A stretch of DNA of 16,136 nt from Strigomonas culicis (taxonomy: Eukaryota; Euglenozoa; Kinetoplastea; Trypanosomatida; Trypanosomatidae): assembly GCA_000482145.1 (NCBI GenBank), contig AUXH01000444.1, positions 1 to 16,136 of the forward strand. Reading direction: 5' to 3'. Positions 7,537-15,537 of the stretch are shown here, piece after piece; within the stretch, counting starts at the first letter, position 1; every line of letters starts with the position of its first letter. The notes under the pieces were generated by a model, which was not told the origin of the DNA, ran no database searches, and saw nothing but the letters and a program-made list of their open reading frames with translations. Made by a program: the position numbers and the translations under genes.

Positions 7537-8353
7537 TGTGTGAACACATATTCGGTCAGAGTTAAGGTAATACTCTTCTTTCTCTTTCCCATCTTGAAGT
7601 TCGTATCGAAAAGTAGGTAAAAAAAAAGGATAAATAAACCACTAGTTATTTATCACGTTCTTGCTGTAGAACAAGAATGAAGAAAGTAGTATAAGTCTAC
7701 TGTTTTTTGCGGAGTAAATTATCGAGGAAAAGTATAGGATATGATAGGCGTCTCTTGTTTTTTTTTTCATTTTTCATTTTCATTACCCCCTTCCTTTTTT
7801 TATATAACTGAAGGCGTTTTTTGAAGGTCTTTGAAGAATGAACATATGCAGCCTCCAGGTAACATACTGGTATATATTTTTTTTTCCGAAAAAGTAACTC
7901 GCTTGTGTTTATTCAAAAAAAAAAGTGTTTTTTTGACTCTCTCTCATCCCTTTTCTATATTTGTTTCTCTCATTTGGTTTTGATTAATGGTTATGGTTGA
8001 GGCAAAAAGGCGATTTGTTTGTCCTTTTTTTTTCTTTTTTTTACTTTTTTTTTCGGCGTATGCAAACACAGAAGAGAATAGAAAATTTCATTTTCTATTT
8101 GTGGTATCGAACAATACGAAGACCTTTTATCTTTTCACTGTGTGATTAGAATGTAACGTAAGGTATTTTAGAAATATTCCAATCTTGATCTGTTAAACTT
8201 TTTCTTGTTCTTTCTTGTCTGGCTCTTTATCTTTGTTGTTCTCTCTCTCTCTCTCTCTCTCTTCTTTTTTGTTTTAAAGCTCTATATTTTTTTTTCGTTT
8301 CTTACCGTTTCTTACCGTTTCTTTCATTTTCTTCCCTCTTTCCGCTCTTCCCA
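7537..8353. other. AT-rich spacer before the amino-acid permease
   Basis: 817 bases rich in poly-T and poly-A runs, with no open frame of gene quality. The right end contains a CT microsatellite (8241-8262) and a 10-base tandem repeat CGTTTCTTAC (8296-8320, about two and a half copies). The 3' UTR of the upstream coiled-coil gene and the leader of the permease probably divide this region. Confidence 0.7.
8241..8262. repeat. CT microsatellite within the permease acceptor tract
   Basis: Eleven CT units followed by more pyrimidines. Together with the AG at 8278-8279, 75 bases before the ATG at 8354, it forms a strong predicted spliced-leader acceptor for the permease. Confidence 0.8.
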
Positions 8354-9817
8354 ATGTCCAAGAACGAGGCTGCCGTTGGCCTGGCAGAGGACAACAGCTC
8401 CCAACCGCAAGACGGTGTGGAGGTCTCTGATGATATGAGCCCCTACTCCGCCCATACTGGCAAGGAGCCCTTTCACGCGCCGTACAAATTTGATGCTGCC
8501 CATATGGTGGAGGAGGAGGTGGTGGACCTGGAGCAGCAGCAGAAGCCGCGGCAGTGCCCTTTGCTCTATAAGATCGTCGGTCTGGTGCCGCATGGCGGCT
8601 TTATATCTAACGTATACAATCTCGCAAGCGCCACCCTCGGTGCCGGCATCGTGTCCGTTGCCTCCGGGTTCCACGATTCCGGGATTATCATTTCTGTGTT
8701 TCTTCTGGTCATCGTCTGCATCTTGACCATCTACTCCATTCGTCTTCTGGGGATTACAATGGAAAAGACGAGGCTGCGCTCTTACGAGGAGATGGCCAAG
8801 GGCCTCTTCGGTACTGGCTGGGACTACTTCACGGCCTTCCTCATGTGGATTTTCTGCTGGGGCACGTGCGTGAGCTACGCCATGTCCGTGGGCGACTTGC
8901 TGACGCCCATACTGCAGGACGATACGTACTACACGCCGCCTTTTCTGAAGACCACAACGGGACACCGGCTTCTCATCGCGCTGGTGTGGTTTGTGGGGAT
9001 GTTCTCCCTCTCTCTACCGAAGGAGATCAATTCGCTGCGGTACGCGAGCGTGGTCGGCGTTTCGTTCATCATCTTTTTCGTCATCTGCATGATCATCCAT
9101 TCTTCCATGAACGGACTGCAGGAGCCGATTGACTCAACACACGGGAAGCTGATTCTGGCCAATACCGGCATCACGGCGGTGAACGGACTTACCCTTTTTG
9201 TCTACGCGTTCATTGTGCAAGTGAATGTGCCTGAGATCTACATGGAAATGGCGCCTTACCGAAAGAACCCGAGGAACTTCACAATTGACGCTACGGTGAG
9301 CATGTGTGGCGTAGCCATCCTCAACTTGCTGTCCGGTATTTTCGGCTACCTGGACTTCCGCGAGGAGGTGACGGGCTCCATCTTGCTCCTGTACAAACCG
9401 AAGCAGGACGTGCTGTTTCTCATCTCTTACATTGGCATCTGTGTGAAGCTGTGCGTGGGGTTTGCCATTTGCATCCAACCGTCCCGTGACGCGATCTACT
9501 ACTGTCTCCGCTGGGGTAAGACCTGCGATGTCAACCGATGGGTCAACTACGCGGTCTCCGGCACTCTTGCCTTGCTTGCTCTGATCTGCGCCTTCTTCAT
9601 CCCAAACATTACTATTGTGTTCAACCTGCTGGGTGGCGTCTGCGGCTGCTTCTTGGCCTTTATGTTTCCTGCCTTCTTTTTCATCTATTCCGGAGGGTTT
9701 ACGTACAAGAAGGTTGGTTTCTGGAACTTTCTGGGATGCTTTCTGTTGCTGGTGGCTGGCGCTGTATCGTTGGTGTTCGGTACAGCGGCGGCTATTTACG
9801 CACAAATTTACGGATAG
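8354..9817 (+). CDS. Amino-acid permease of the AAAP family (trypanosomatid AAT type)
   Basis: 487 residues. A hydrophilic N-terminal cytoplasmic segment of about 75 residues is followed by roughly 11 hydrophobic helices. The first membrane helix carries the family hallmark GGFISNVYNLASATLGAGIV (about 77-96), the unwound substrate-binding helix of AAAP and SLC38-like carriers. Later landmarks are SYEEMAKGLFG after helix 2, LSLPKEINSLRYAS in the middle, FVYAFIVQVNVPEIYMEM, and a closing set of hydrophobic helices ending in a very short tail. It therefore imports or exchanges amino acids at the plasma membrane or an internal membrane. The substrate cannot be read from the sequence; trypanosomatid members transport Arg, Lys, Pro, neutral amino acids or polyamines. 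The length is typical for the family and the gene looks intact. The ATG follows a strong pyrimidine tract and AG. Confidence 0.93.
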   Translation: MSKNEAAVGLAEDNSSQPQDGVEVSDDMSPYSAHTGKEPFHAPYKFDAAHMVEEEVVDLEQQQKPRQCPLLYKIVGLVPHGGFISNVYNLASATLGAGIVSVASGFHDSGIIISVFLLVIVCILTIYSIRLLGITMEKTRLRSYEEMAKGLFGTGWDYFTAFLMWIFCWGTCVSYAMSVGDLLTPILQDDTYYTPPFLKTTTGHRLLIALVWFVGMFSLSLPKEINSLRYASVVGVSFIIFFVICMIIHSSMNGLQEPIDSTHGKLILANTGITAVNGLTLFVYAFIVQVNVPEIYMEMAPYRKNPRNFTIDATVSMCGVAILNLLSGIFGYLDFREEVTGSILLLYKPKQDVLFLISYIGICVKLCVGFAICIQPSRDAIYYCLRWGKTCDVNRWVNYAVSGTLALLALICAFFIPNITIVFNLLGGVCGCFLAFMFPAFFFIYSGGFTYKKVGFWNFLGCFLLLVAGAVSLVFGTAAAIYAQIYG

Positions 9818-10421
9818 GATTCACTTTCTCTTTCTCCCACCCCAATTGTTGTACTTTCAGTTAATGCAGAAAAGTGTTCTCCGGGTGAGTTGTGAAACAA
9901 AAGAAGGTCTTTCCATCTTTTAATTTTTTACCTCGTTCTTCTCTTGTGAATGCATGAGAGTGTTTACTTTTTCTTTTTTTTTCTCTTTTTTCTTCTTCAT
10001 TTTTTTTTCTTTAATATCCTGAAAGCGATTGTTGTACATCCAAAAAAAAAACTTAAAGAACTGAAAGTCTTAAATGTAGGAATAAGTGAAATGTCATTTG
10101 TCCTGAAAAAACGTATCAAAAAAAAATTCAAAACATAATTGAGGGCAATCTAAAAGAATCGCGCAGCGTCTATTCATTGTGTTTGAGTACCTACATCTCT
10201 TTTTCATAATGCTGAAAAGAAAACGGTTGACACTGTTACACCAACGATGATGCATGTTTTTATACGCGGTTATAGACGTAACCGAATCTTTCTGAAGACG
10301 TGACGTGCTACCCAGACGGTTCTCTCTAGACTTCATCATATCTGGTAACCGACTACTATATATATACATATGTGTATTTCTTTCTTCTCTTCGGTGTCCT
10401 CTTTCATTTTTTTTTGTGTTT

Positions 10422-10716
10422 AGCTAGTTGGCAATAGCTCAGATGTTTTTTAGTTCTGCTCCTTTGGTGGTTGCTCCCCACACCCTTTAAATGCGACATT
10501 CCCCTTTGGCATCCTAACAGGCCTTGACATCTCTACGCGTTGCGCCGCGAGTCGCAGCTGTCGGTCACTTGGGTGCCACGGACCAGACAGCGGCAAGCCC
10601 TGCCGCACGACAGAGAGCCCTACCTGACCCACCGCACGGATGGGCGGAGGTGAGGTTCCGTTGTCGACTTCACATCCGCAGCACGACACCGAGACGATGG
10701 TGTCTCTGAGCTAGTT
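10422..10716. other. GC-rich island flanked by 8-bp direct repeats
   Basis: An island of markedly higher GC content and sequence complexity inside an AT-rich spacer. The octamer AGCTAGTT occurs at 10422-10429 and again at 10709-10716, exactly at its edges. Near the right edge is a perfect 6-bp hairpin, GACACC (10685-10690) with GGTGTC (10699-10704). Short open frames exist on both strands (10450-10689 on -, 10524-10709 on +) but neither translation is recognisable. It could be a decayed retroposon (a SIDER-like remnant with target duplication), a structural RNA, or a vestigial gene. No poly(A) end is seen before the right repeat. Confidence 0.4.
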
Positions 10717-10932
10717 AGAGAGGCCTCGCTTAAAGAGGATTTCCTGATACGTTTTCTCTCGTGCGACTTTAATGCATATCCAACAAGCAAAAGCGCTGAT
10801 GAGCGAGTACATCGTTATCGACGGCTCTGTTCACTACTTTGCTGCTCAGTCGCGTGCACTTCCTTTTTTTATTCTTCTTCTTTCTACTCTTTCTTTTGAG
10901 CGGAATATATATATTATTTTTAGTGTCACGCA

Positions 10933-10952
10933 ATATATATATATATATATAT
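10933..10952. repeat. AT dinucleotide repeat
   Basis: Ten AT units in the spacer before the RBR ligase, preceded by a shorter AT run near 10905-10914. A simple repeat with no evident function. Confidence 0.85.
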
Positions 10953-11057
10953 TACTTTTCCTCTTTATGTCTTTCACTAAAGAGCTTTGAAACGAAGTGC
11001 CCAGTGTTCTTTTTTTTTTTTGGATGTTGTGCTTTTTGCACTATATGGTGTAAATGT

Positions 11058-11106
11058 TTCTTTCTCTCTCTCTTTTTTTTTTGATCGTCTCTGTTACCAT
11101 GCTTAG
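11058..11106 (+). promoter_or_regulatory. Predicted spliced-leader acceptor for the RBR ligase
   Basis: Long pyrimidine tract with a T10 run, then the first AG at 11105-11106. The ATG at 11190 is 84 bases downstream; an ATG at 11099 lies before the acceptor and would be removed. Confidence 0.5.
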
Positions 11107-11189
11107 TAGAACGTGTAGTTGTACGTACGCGAATACACACATACACACAAATACTTGGAAAAAGATATACGAGTTCTGCATTGCACATA

Positions 11190-13537
11190 ATGATAAAAGA
11201 AAAAGAATGTGCACCCTTTTCGCCCCATAATGTGTATTGTGAATGCCTCACGCTGACGGACACCGATGGCAAGGAGCTGCCGCCGGAGGCGCTGCAGCTG
11301 CTGGCGGCCCCAGGCGAGGCGTCGCAATGGGTGAGTTTGCTTGCGCGCGGAGGGAGGGCGAGACGGGGGCCGCTGCGTGTACGGTCCGCAGCGCAGCCTC
11401 TTGCCCAGACCCTCGACCCTATGCTTCTGTCGTACCTGGAGTTTCTTCGTCTGCGCGGCTGCCACGAGCAGGCCGAGGAGATCACACTGTTTGCGGAGAC
11501 GGAGGTGGACCACAACGTGCTTTGGTGCCACGACAAGTACGGTTGCTTCTCTCTCAGGTTCACCTGCCATGGCGAGAGCGAAGGCTCCTCCGTGTGCGTG
11601 ATCACCATCGGACTGCCTCTCCGCTATCCGGAGGTGTCGCATGCAGCCAGCGTGAGCGTTCTCGGCTGTCACGCGTCTCCCGAATTTGTGAGGGAATTGA
11701 CGGAAGGACTGGAGGCGTTGACAGCGGACTTCAGTGCGGCTGGGGCGCACGCCTTAATGGGTACTGTCGGCATGGCGCGCCAGATGTCGTCGGAGATTCC
11801 CATTCTTCTGACTTCCCCACACTTCGGCTTCTGCGAGTCGTGTAGCCGTGTGAAGCGCAAGTCGGCGGAGGGCGGGATGCCTCAGTGCGTGGAGCTGGAC
11901 CCGACGACGAAGACGTGGGTCTGCTGCCGTTGCGGCGGGCCGTCGCAGCTGCTCCCGCTGGTCTACCACGTGGACACGCACACGCACCAGCCGTGGGTCG
12001 CGGACAGCACGCGGTTCTCGGCCGCGGAGCGCAGCGTGGAGGTGGACTGCTGCATCTGCTACTCGGATGATGCGTCCACGATGATCCGCTTTAACTGCGG
12101 CTGCTGGTATTGCTTTCCGTGTTTTTTTCGCCTGTGCGAGTCGTCGATGGAGACGCAAGCGGTGATGCGTGCACAGCTCCCGACTTTGACGGAGGTAGTG
12201 AACAGTCCCTCCACTGCGCGCTGGGACTGGCGCCACCACGCGGCCTTCTCGCCAGCTGCGCGGCGGAGCATGCGCGTCGCCGCGATGAGGTCTGCCCTTC
12301 TCCTCGACCAGTGGCGCCAACTGCTGAAGGGAAAAGGCCTACGTCTGTGTCACTGTTCGGTATACCGTGCGCGATCCATCTGCAGGAGGCTGTGCAGCTT
12401 GAGCAACAGGCAGGGCTTGATAGGACCACGCGCGCGGAGAATTCAGAGGAGCCTACACAAACCCACCACCTAGCAAGCTTGGAGTGCTGTACGTGGGAAA
12501 GGTTTATTTGCCACGACGTGAACCTGCTGCGTCTTCTGCCGCGGCGGACGTTTAACTTCTTCAACATACGCAGTCTGGAGGTGGCTGTGGCGCACATCCC
12601 CGGCTGCCTGACGTGCCCACTGCCGGGCTGCGCGGCGTATCCCTTCATCTCCGAGCATCGCGGCACCCACCCGCTGTGTCCGTACTGTGAGCGGTTCTTC
12701 TGCGCCACGTGCAAGGAGGCCGTGCGCGCGTGTACGTGTAGCGCTTTCGGCCACATGGAGAGGGTAGGGGTCGTCTTCGCTGATCTGGCCACCGTCGACG
12801 TACGCCGGCCGGGGAGGTACCTGCGCCTCGCGCCGTTGAAGAGGCACGCGGCGCCCCACCTGTACATCGCGGGCGAGGACATGATTGAGGTTGTGCTGGT
12901 GCTGGGGCGGCAGTGGTGCAAATGCTCGCTGCCCCTCGATGGCATCTGGCTGCCTTCCGCCCATGCGCAGATTAACTATCTTTTCCTCTACATGGGACTC
13001 CCGGTCTTCCATCTTCAATGCACCACCGACGCGACGCTGCTCATATTTCATGGGGTCATCCTGAATCCTCTCTTGTCTCTACGTGCCCAGTACGTGTACC
13101 GTCATGCGTACATCTTTCTCGTGGAGACATACGCCATTGCGACAGAACCCGTACTGGCAATGGAAACTTTGAGTCTGTGTAACAAGCTCCGCACGCCCTC
13201 GTTTAGCAAGAAGGAAGATGCCTGCGGGGCAAAACGCTGCCCCACATGCCAGAAGCCCGTCGTGCACCATTTGGGCCACGGGTGCCACTTCATTAACGGG
13301 TGTCACCGTGGTAACTCAGATGGGTGGTGCTACGCATGCGGCAGCATCTCTTACAATCACTGCTGCCCGAATAGGTGTCCGCTCTTTTGCCGGTATAGAG
13401 TGACCTTTGACGAGGACAAACACCTGCACATTGAGCGTGACGGCTGTGACTGCCCCCTGTGTATCAGTTGCAAACCGATGCGCCCGTGCGCGCAATGCAC
13501 CGGGTGCCCTGCGTGCACGCTACAGATGGACGTTTAG
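11190..13537 (+). CDS. RWD-RBR E3 ubiquitin ligase (RNF14-like), split by a -1 frameshift
   Basis: Two overlapping frames together encode one RBR ligase. Frame A runs 11190-12473 and frame B is open 12110-13537. With the switch at 12335 the product would be 782 residues. Frame A has an RWD domain (about 75-190, with ITIGLPLRYPEV), an extra CxxC pair (C215/C218 and C245/C248) and the start of RING1 (C287, C290, then CGCWYCFPC at 303-311). Frame B supplies the likely last RING1 pair (GIPCAIH, C394/H397), the IBR (from about 473, with CPYC and CATC), an unusually long linker, and RING2 (from C684) whose GC-H motif gives the candidate catalytic Cys699, followed by WCYACG and a Cys-rich tail. Such ligases take ubiquitin from an E2 onto that Cys before transfer. 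The strong G/C third-position bias changes frame close to 12335. It may be a pseudogene, a sequencing error or a programmed frameshift. Confidence 0.8.
12329..12335 (+). other. Candidate -1 slippery heptamer GGGAAAA
   Basis: In frame A the codons read AAG GGA AAA GGC, so the heptamer is G GGA AAA, an exact X XXY YYZ pattern in the correct phase. Slipping back one base gives GGG AAA and continues at 12335 in frame B, exactly the frame that holds the rest of the RBR domain. Possible downstream pairings exist (12336-12341 with 12421-12427, and 12365-12373 with 12429-12437) and would form an H-type pseudoknot, but spacing is not canonical and GC-rich DNA pairs easily. Confidence 0.4.
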
Positions 13538-13707
13538 TGTGTTTTTTTTTTTAAAGAGTTCATTCTCTTCAGTAGTCTTATTATTAGTAGTGGTAATTAT
13601 CGTTACTGTGATCGTATTGCATAAGTGCATGCTCACGTTGAGCTGCAGAAATCCTTTTTTTTTATGGGTGCCATCACCACATCTTAAGCCTTATTATTTT
13701 ATCCTTT

Positions 13708-13737
13708 TTGTTGTTGTTGTTGTTGTTGTTGTTGTTG
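13708..13737. repeat. TTG trinucleotide microsatellite
   Basis: Ten perfect TTG units in the 3' flank of the RBR ligase gene, followed by TTGCTATT. Simple repeat. Confidence 0.92.
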
Positions 13738-14049
13738 CTATTCAGTTTTTTATGTAATTGCATTCGTGTTGTATTACACCGAACATTCTACTTGCCATAC
13801 CTCGGCTCAACATGTGTGTGTCCAAGAAGCGCAGCTGGAGCCTGTACGCAATAACGTGGTCCTGTCATCCGCAGTACAGCATTCCAAACTGTTCCTCTTT
13901 AGGCGTTAATATATGTTTGATGAATATAAAGATCTTAAGACTGTTCAAGTCTGCTTGCGTGTTTCCCAAGACGTTGTGTTTTATTGTTTGTTTGACTGAA
14001 TGCAACTTGCTGACATGCTCTTTTTTTTCTTTCCTTCTTTTCTCTTAAA

Positions 14050-14154
14050 TACTGCGTTCTTTCTTTTTTCCCTTTTCAGGTAAACAGTTTTTTCTTTTTG
14101 CCTTTTCCTCTTCTTCGCTTCTGTCTTTTTTCTGTCGTTTTGCTGGTGCCTCAG
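14050..14154 (+). promoter_or_regulatory. Two predicted spliced-leader acceptors before the surface-protein gene
   Basis: Two consecutive pyrimidine tracts each end in an AG: 14060-14077 with AG at 14078-14079, and 14087-14140 with AG at 14153-14154. The second AG is only nine bases before the ATG at 14163. An out-of-frame ATG at 14156 lies between this AG and the start, so it would precede the coding ATG in either transcript. Confidence 0.5.
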
Positions 14155-14162
14155 CATGCAGC

Positions 14163-15314
14163 ATGCCCACAGTCTTTCACGTGAGCCTAACGCTCCCGAA
14201 AGTAGGCTTACCCTGTGTGGTGCTCGCCTTCCTGCTGCTCTGCGTCTTCGTGCTGAGCCCCTCGCAGGTGCCAACAACGTCAATCCCCATCGACGGCAGC
14301 TTCACATTGTCGGGTCAAGTGATCGACGGCTCGGTGTACAACGTGGGAAGCATGACGACCTCGTCAAAGACTTCGGTAAACTACATCACGGAGTGCACCA
14401 TCAAAGGCGACGGCCTCGGTTTCACGGCCTTCACCAGCTCCGTTTCCAGCAGCTCCATCCCTGTGTTCAACCTGACCATGGCACAGACGACTATCACGAA
14501 CGCGACGATTGCTGTCACCGGATTCTACCCACCACACTCTATCCTGATGCTCTCACACACCGCGGCCACGATGCAGGGCACGACGCCGCTGTACGACTTC
14601 CGAGGCCTAGTGCCTGAAAATCACGTAGTGCTATACATTTTGGAGACGACAGCGACGTGGAACGCGGACGGCGCTGGTGGGGATGTGCTTCGTTTCGGTG
14701 GATCCGTCCGGCAGCTTTTCCAGACGTACAGCGGGTTTTTCATGGTGAACACGCACGCTACTTACGCGGCGCACATGCTGCACCAGGTCTTACCTATCTG
14801 CAGCTTAATTTTCTGCCTAGCTGTGCAAGAGGGGACCTTCGCTATCGACGTGGCCAAGTGCATCAATTGCACCGGCGAGTTTCTGCGCAGCGATCAGACG
14901 ATTAGCTTCCTGAGCGCTTCGACTAGCGGCTCCCTTCGCCTATCGAACTGCACCTCCGTCGGCGGTCAGCCTTTTTTTTTCTCGGCTGCCAAGAATGTCG
15001 CGGAGGTCTGGCAAACAGGAAATATCCTCTTTTACGGTATTACTGTTGACGCTAATTTTGTGGGCACTGGATCCAGCGTCACACTTGCCGAAGCCAATAT
15101 GTACTACTCCTTCATGCACATTAGCGTTGAAGCGATGGGAACCGTTATGACGCCAGCGGTTTACACGACTCCCTATACCATCTGGTCGGGTAACATTACT
15201 GTAGGCGGTACCCTCATGACGTCTATTTCTGATCTCAATTCCCATTATATCAACACGAATTATTTCTTGGATGCGCACGGCACCGTGGTGAACAAGACGG
15301 GAAGCCCCGACTAG
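14163..15314 (+). CDS. Surface or secreted beta-repeat glycoprotein, DGF-1-like, ending at an in-frame TAG
   Basis: 383 residues before a TAG. A hydrophobic segment (about 14-34, GLPCVVLAFLLLCVFVL) acts as signal peptide or anchor. The rest is Ser/Thr/Gly/Val-rich, strand-forming sequence without Lys-rich parts. It has six N-glycosylation sequons (in FNLT, TNAT, INCT, SNCT, GNIT and NKT) and phrases such as PPHSILMLSHT and GSLRLSNCTSVGGQ. This resembles the beta-helical repeats of trypanosomatid dispersed gene family 1 (DGF-1) surface proteins, which are much larger. The match is by style, not by a firm alignment. The same frame continues open after the TAG into an EGF-type motif, so the TAG probably interrupts a longer gene. 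The ATG at 14163 gives the signal-like N-terminus directly. Confidence 0.65.
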   Translation: MPTVFHVSLTLPKVGLPCVVLAFLLLCVFVLSPSQVPTTSIPIDGSFTLSGQVIDGSVYNVGSMTTSSKTSVNYITECTIKGDGLGFTAFTSSVSSSSIPVFNLTMAQTTITNATIAVTGFYPPHSILMLSHTAATMQGTTPLYDFRGLVPENHVVLYILETTATWNADGAGGDVLRFGGSVRQLFQTYSGFFMVNTHATYAAHMLHQVLPICSLIFCLAVQEGTFAIDVAKCINCTGEFLRSDQTISFLSASTSGSLRLSNCTSVGGQPFFFSAAKNVAEVWQTGNILFYGITVDANFVGTGSSVTLAEANMYYSFMHISVEAMGTVMTPAVYTTPYTIWSGNITVGGTLMTSISDLNSHYINTNYFLDAHGTVVNKTGSPD

Positions 15315-15471
15315 AACGAAACGGTCGGAAGTGCTTCCTCTGCGCTCTGCATGCGCAGCGGCTTTGCCAGTGTGTCGTGGGAAGACCTGGAGACCTGGGA
15401 GCGTCCCTCGTGCGTCTGTGCCAGCGGCACGTACGGCCCCTACTGCTCGCTGGTCATGGACCCCGTCTCGT
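15315..15471 (+). pseudogene. Continuation of the surface-protein gene after the TAG, cut by the retrotransposon
   Basis: Directly after the TAG at 15312-15314, the same frame reads NETVGSASSALC and on to PSCVCASGTYGPYC (15405-15446). The Cys spacing C-x-C-x5-G-x2-C matches the EGF-like signature exactly, a motif expected near the C-terminal part of DGF-1-type surface proteins. The frame stays open to the inferred retrotransposon start at 15472. The host gene is thus broken twice, by a stop codon and by an insertion. An ATG at 15351 could start a separate short product, but no acceptor signal precedes it. Confidence 0.6.
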
Positions 15472-15537
15472 CCCTGGAGAAGGAAGGCCACCTCTACGTG
15501 GTTCCAGGGATCAGTACCCCATTTTGGGGGAAGCTAA
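15472..15537 (+). ncRNA. Pr77 / HDV-like ribozyme at the retrotransposon 5' end
   Basis: The stretch shares long blocks (CCCTGG, GGCCACCTC, ACGTGGT, CCAGGG, AGTAC, GGAAGCTAA) in the same order with the Pr77 start of T. cruzi L1Tc as I recall it. Pairings fit an HDV-like fold: P1 of seven pairs (15472-15478 with 15503-15509), P3 CCAC with GTGG (15488-15491 with 15498-15501), and P4 CCCC-ATTTT-GGGG (15517-15529). P2 is not convincing, so activity is uncertain. In L1Tc this region acts both as internal promoter and as a self-cleaving RNA that defines the 5' end; cleavage here would be just before 15472. Confidence 0.65.

Larger units (their letters stand above)
9818..11189. other. Long gene-poor spacer between permease and RBR ligase
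   Basis: About 1.37 kb, mostly AT-rich with poly-T, poly-A and AT repeats (AT run 10933-10952). No open frame here has gene-like composition except for an unexplained GC-rich island at 10430-10708, listed separately. The right end has a strong pyrimidine tract (about 11058-11096). Confidence 0.65.
13538..14162. other. Spacer between RBR ligase and surface-protein gene
   Basis: 625 bases, largely T-rich, with a TTG repeat and two possible spliced-leader acceptors near the right end. The stretch 13790-13990 is more complex but has no ATG-initiated frame of note; the open frame 13758-14048 begins with TTG and is T-rich in character. Confidence 0.65.

Noticed and set aside
10430..10450. tRNA-like string near AATAGCTCAGATG
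   Set aside because: No acceptor stem, anticodon arm or T-loop could be assembled around it.
12110..12334. Upstream part of frame B as the start of a separate second gene
   Set aside because: No pyrimidine tract and AG lie nearby, third-position bias here favours frame A, and RING1 would lose its last zinc pair. A frameshift within one gene is simpler.
12091..12945. 284-codon open frame on the - strand opposite the RBR ligase
   Set aside because: Compositional shadow; the + strand encodes recognisable zinc-binding domains over the same stretch.
13917..13999. Possible C/D box snoRNA (TGATGA then CTGA about 75 bases later)
   Set aside because: No terminal stem, the base before the C box is wrong, and these short boxes occur by chance in such DNA.
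13758..14048. 96-codon frame in the spacer before the surface-protein gene
   Set aside because: It opens with TTG, is T-rich in character, and has no recognisable motif.
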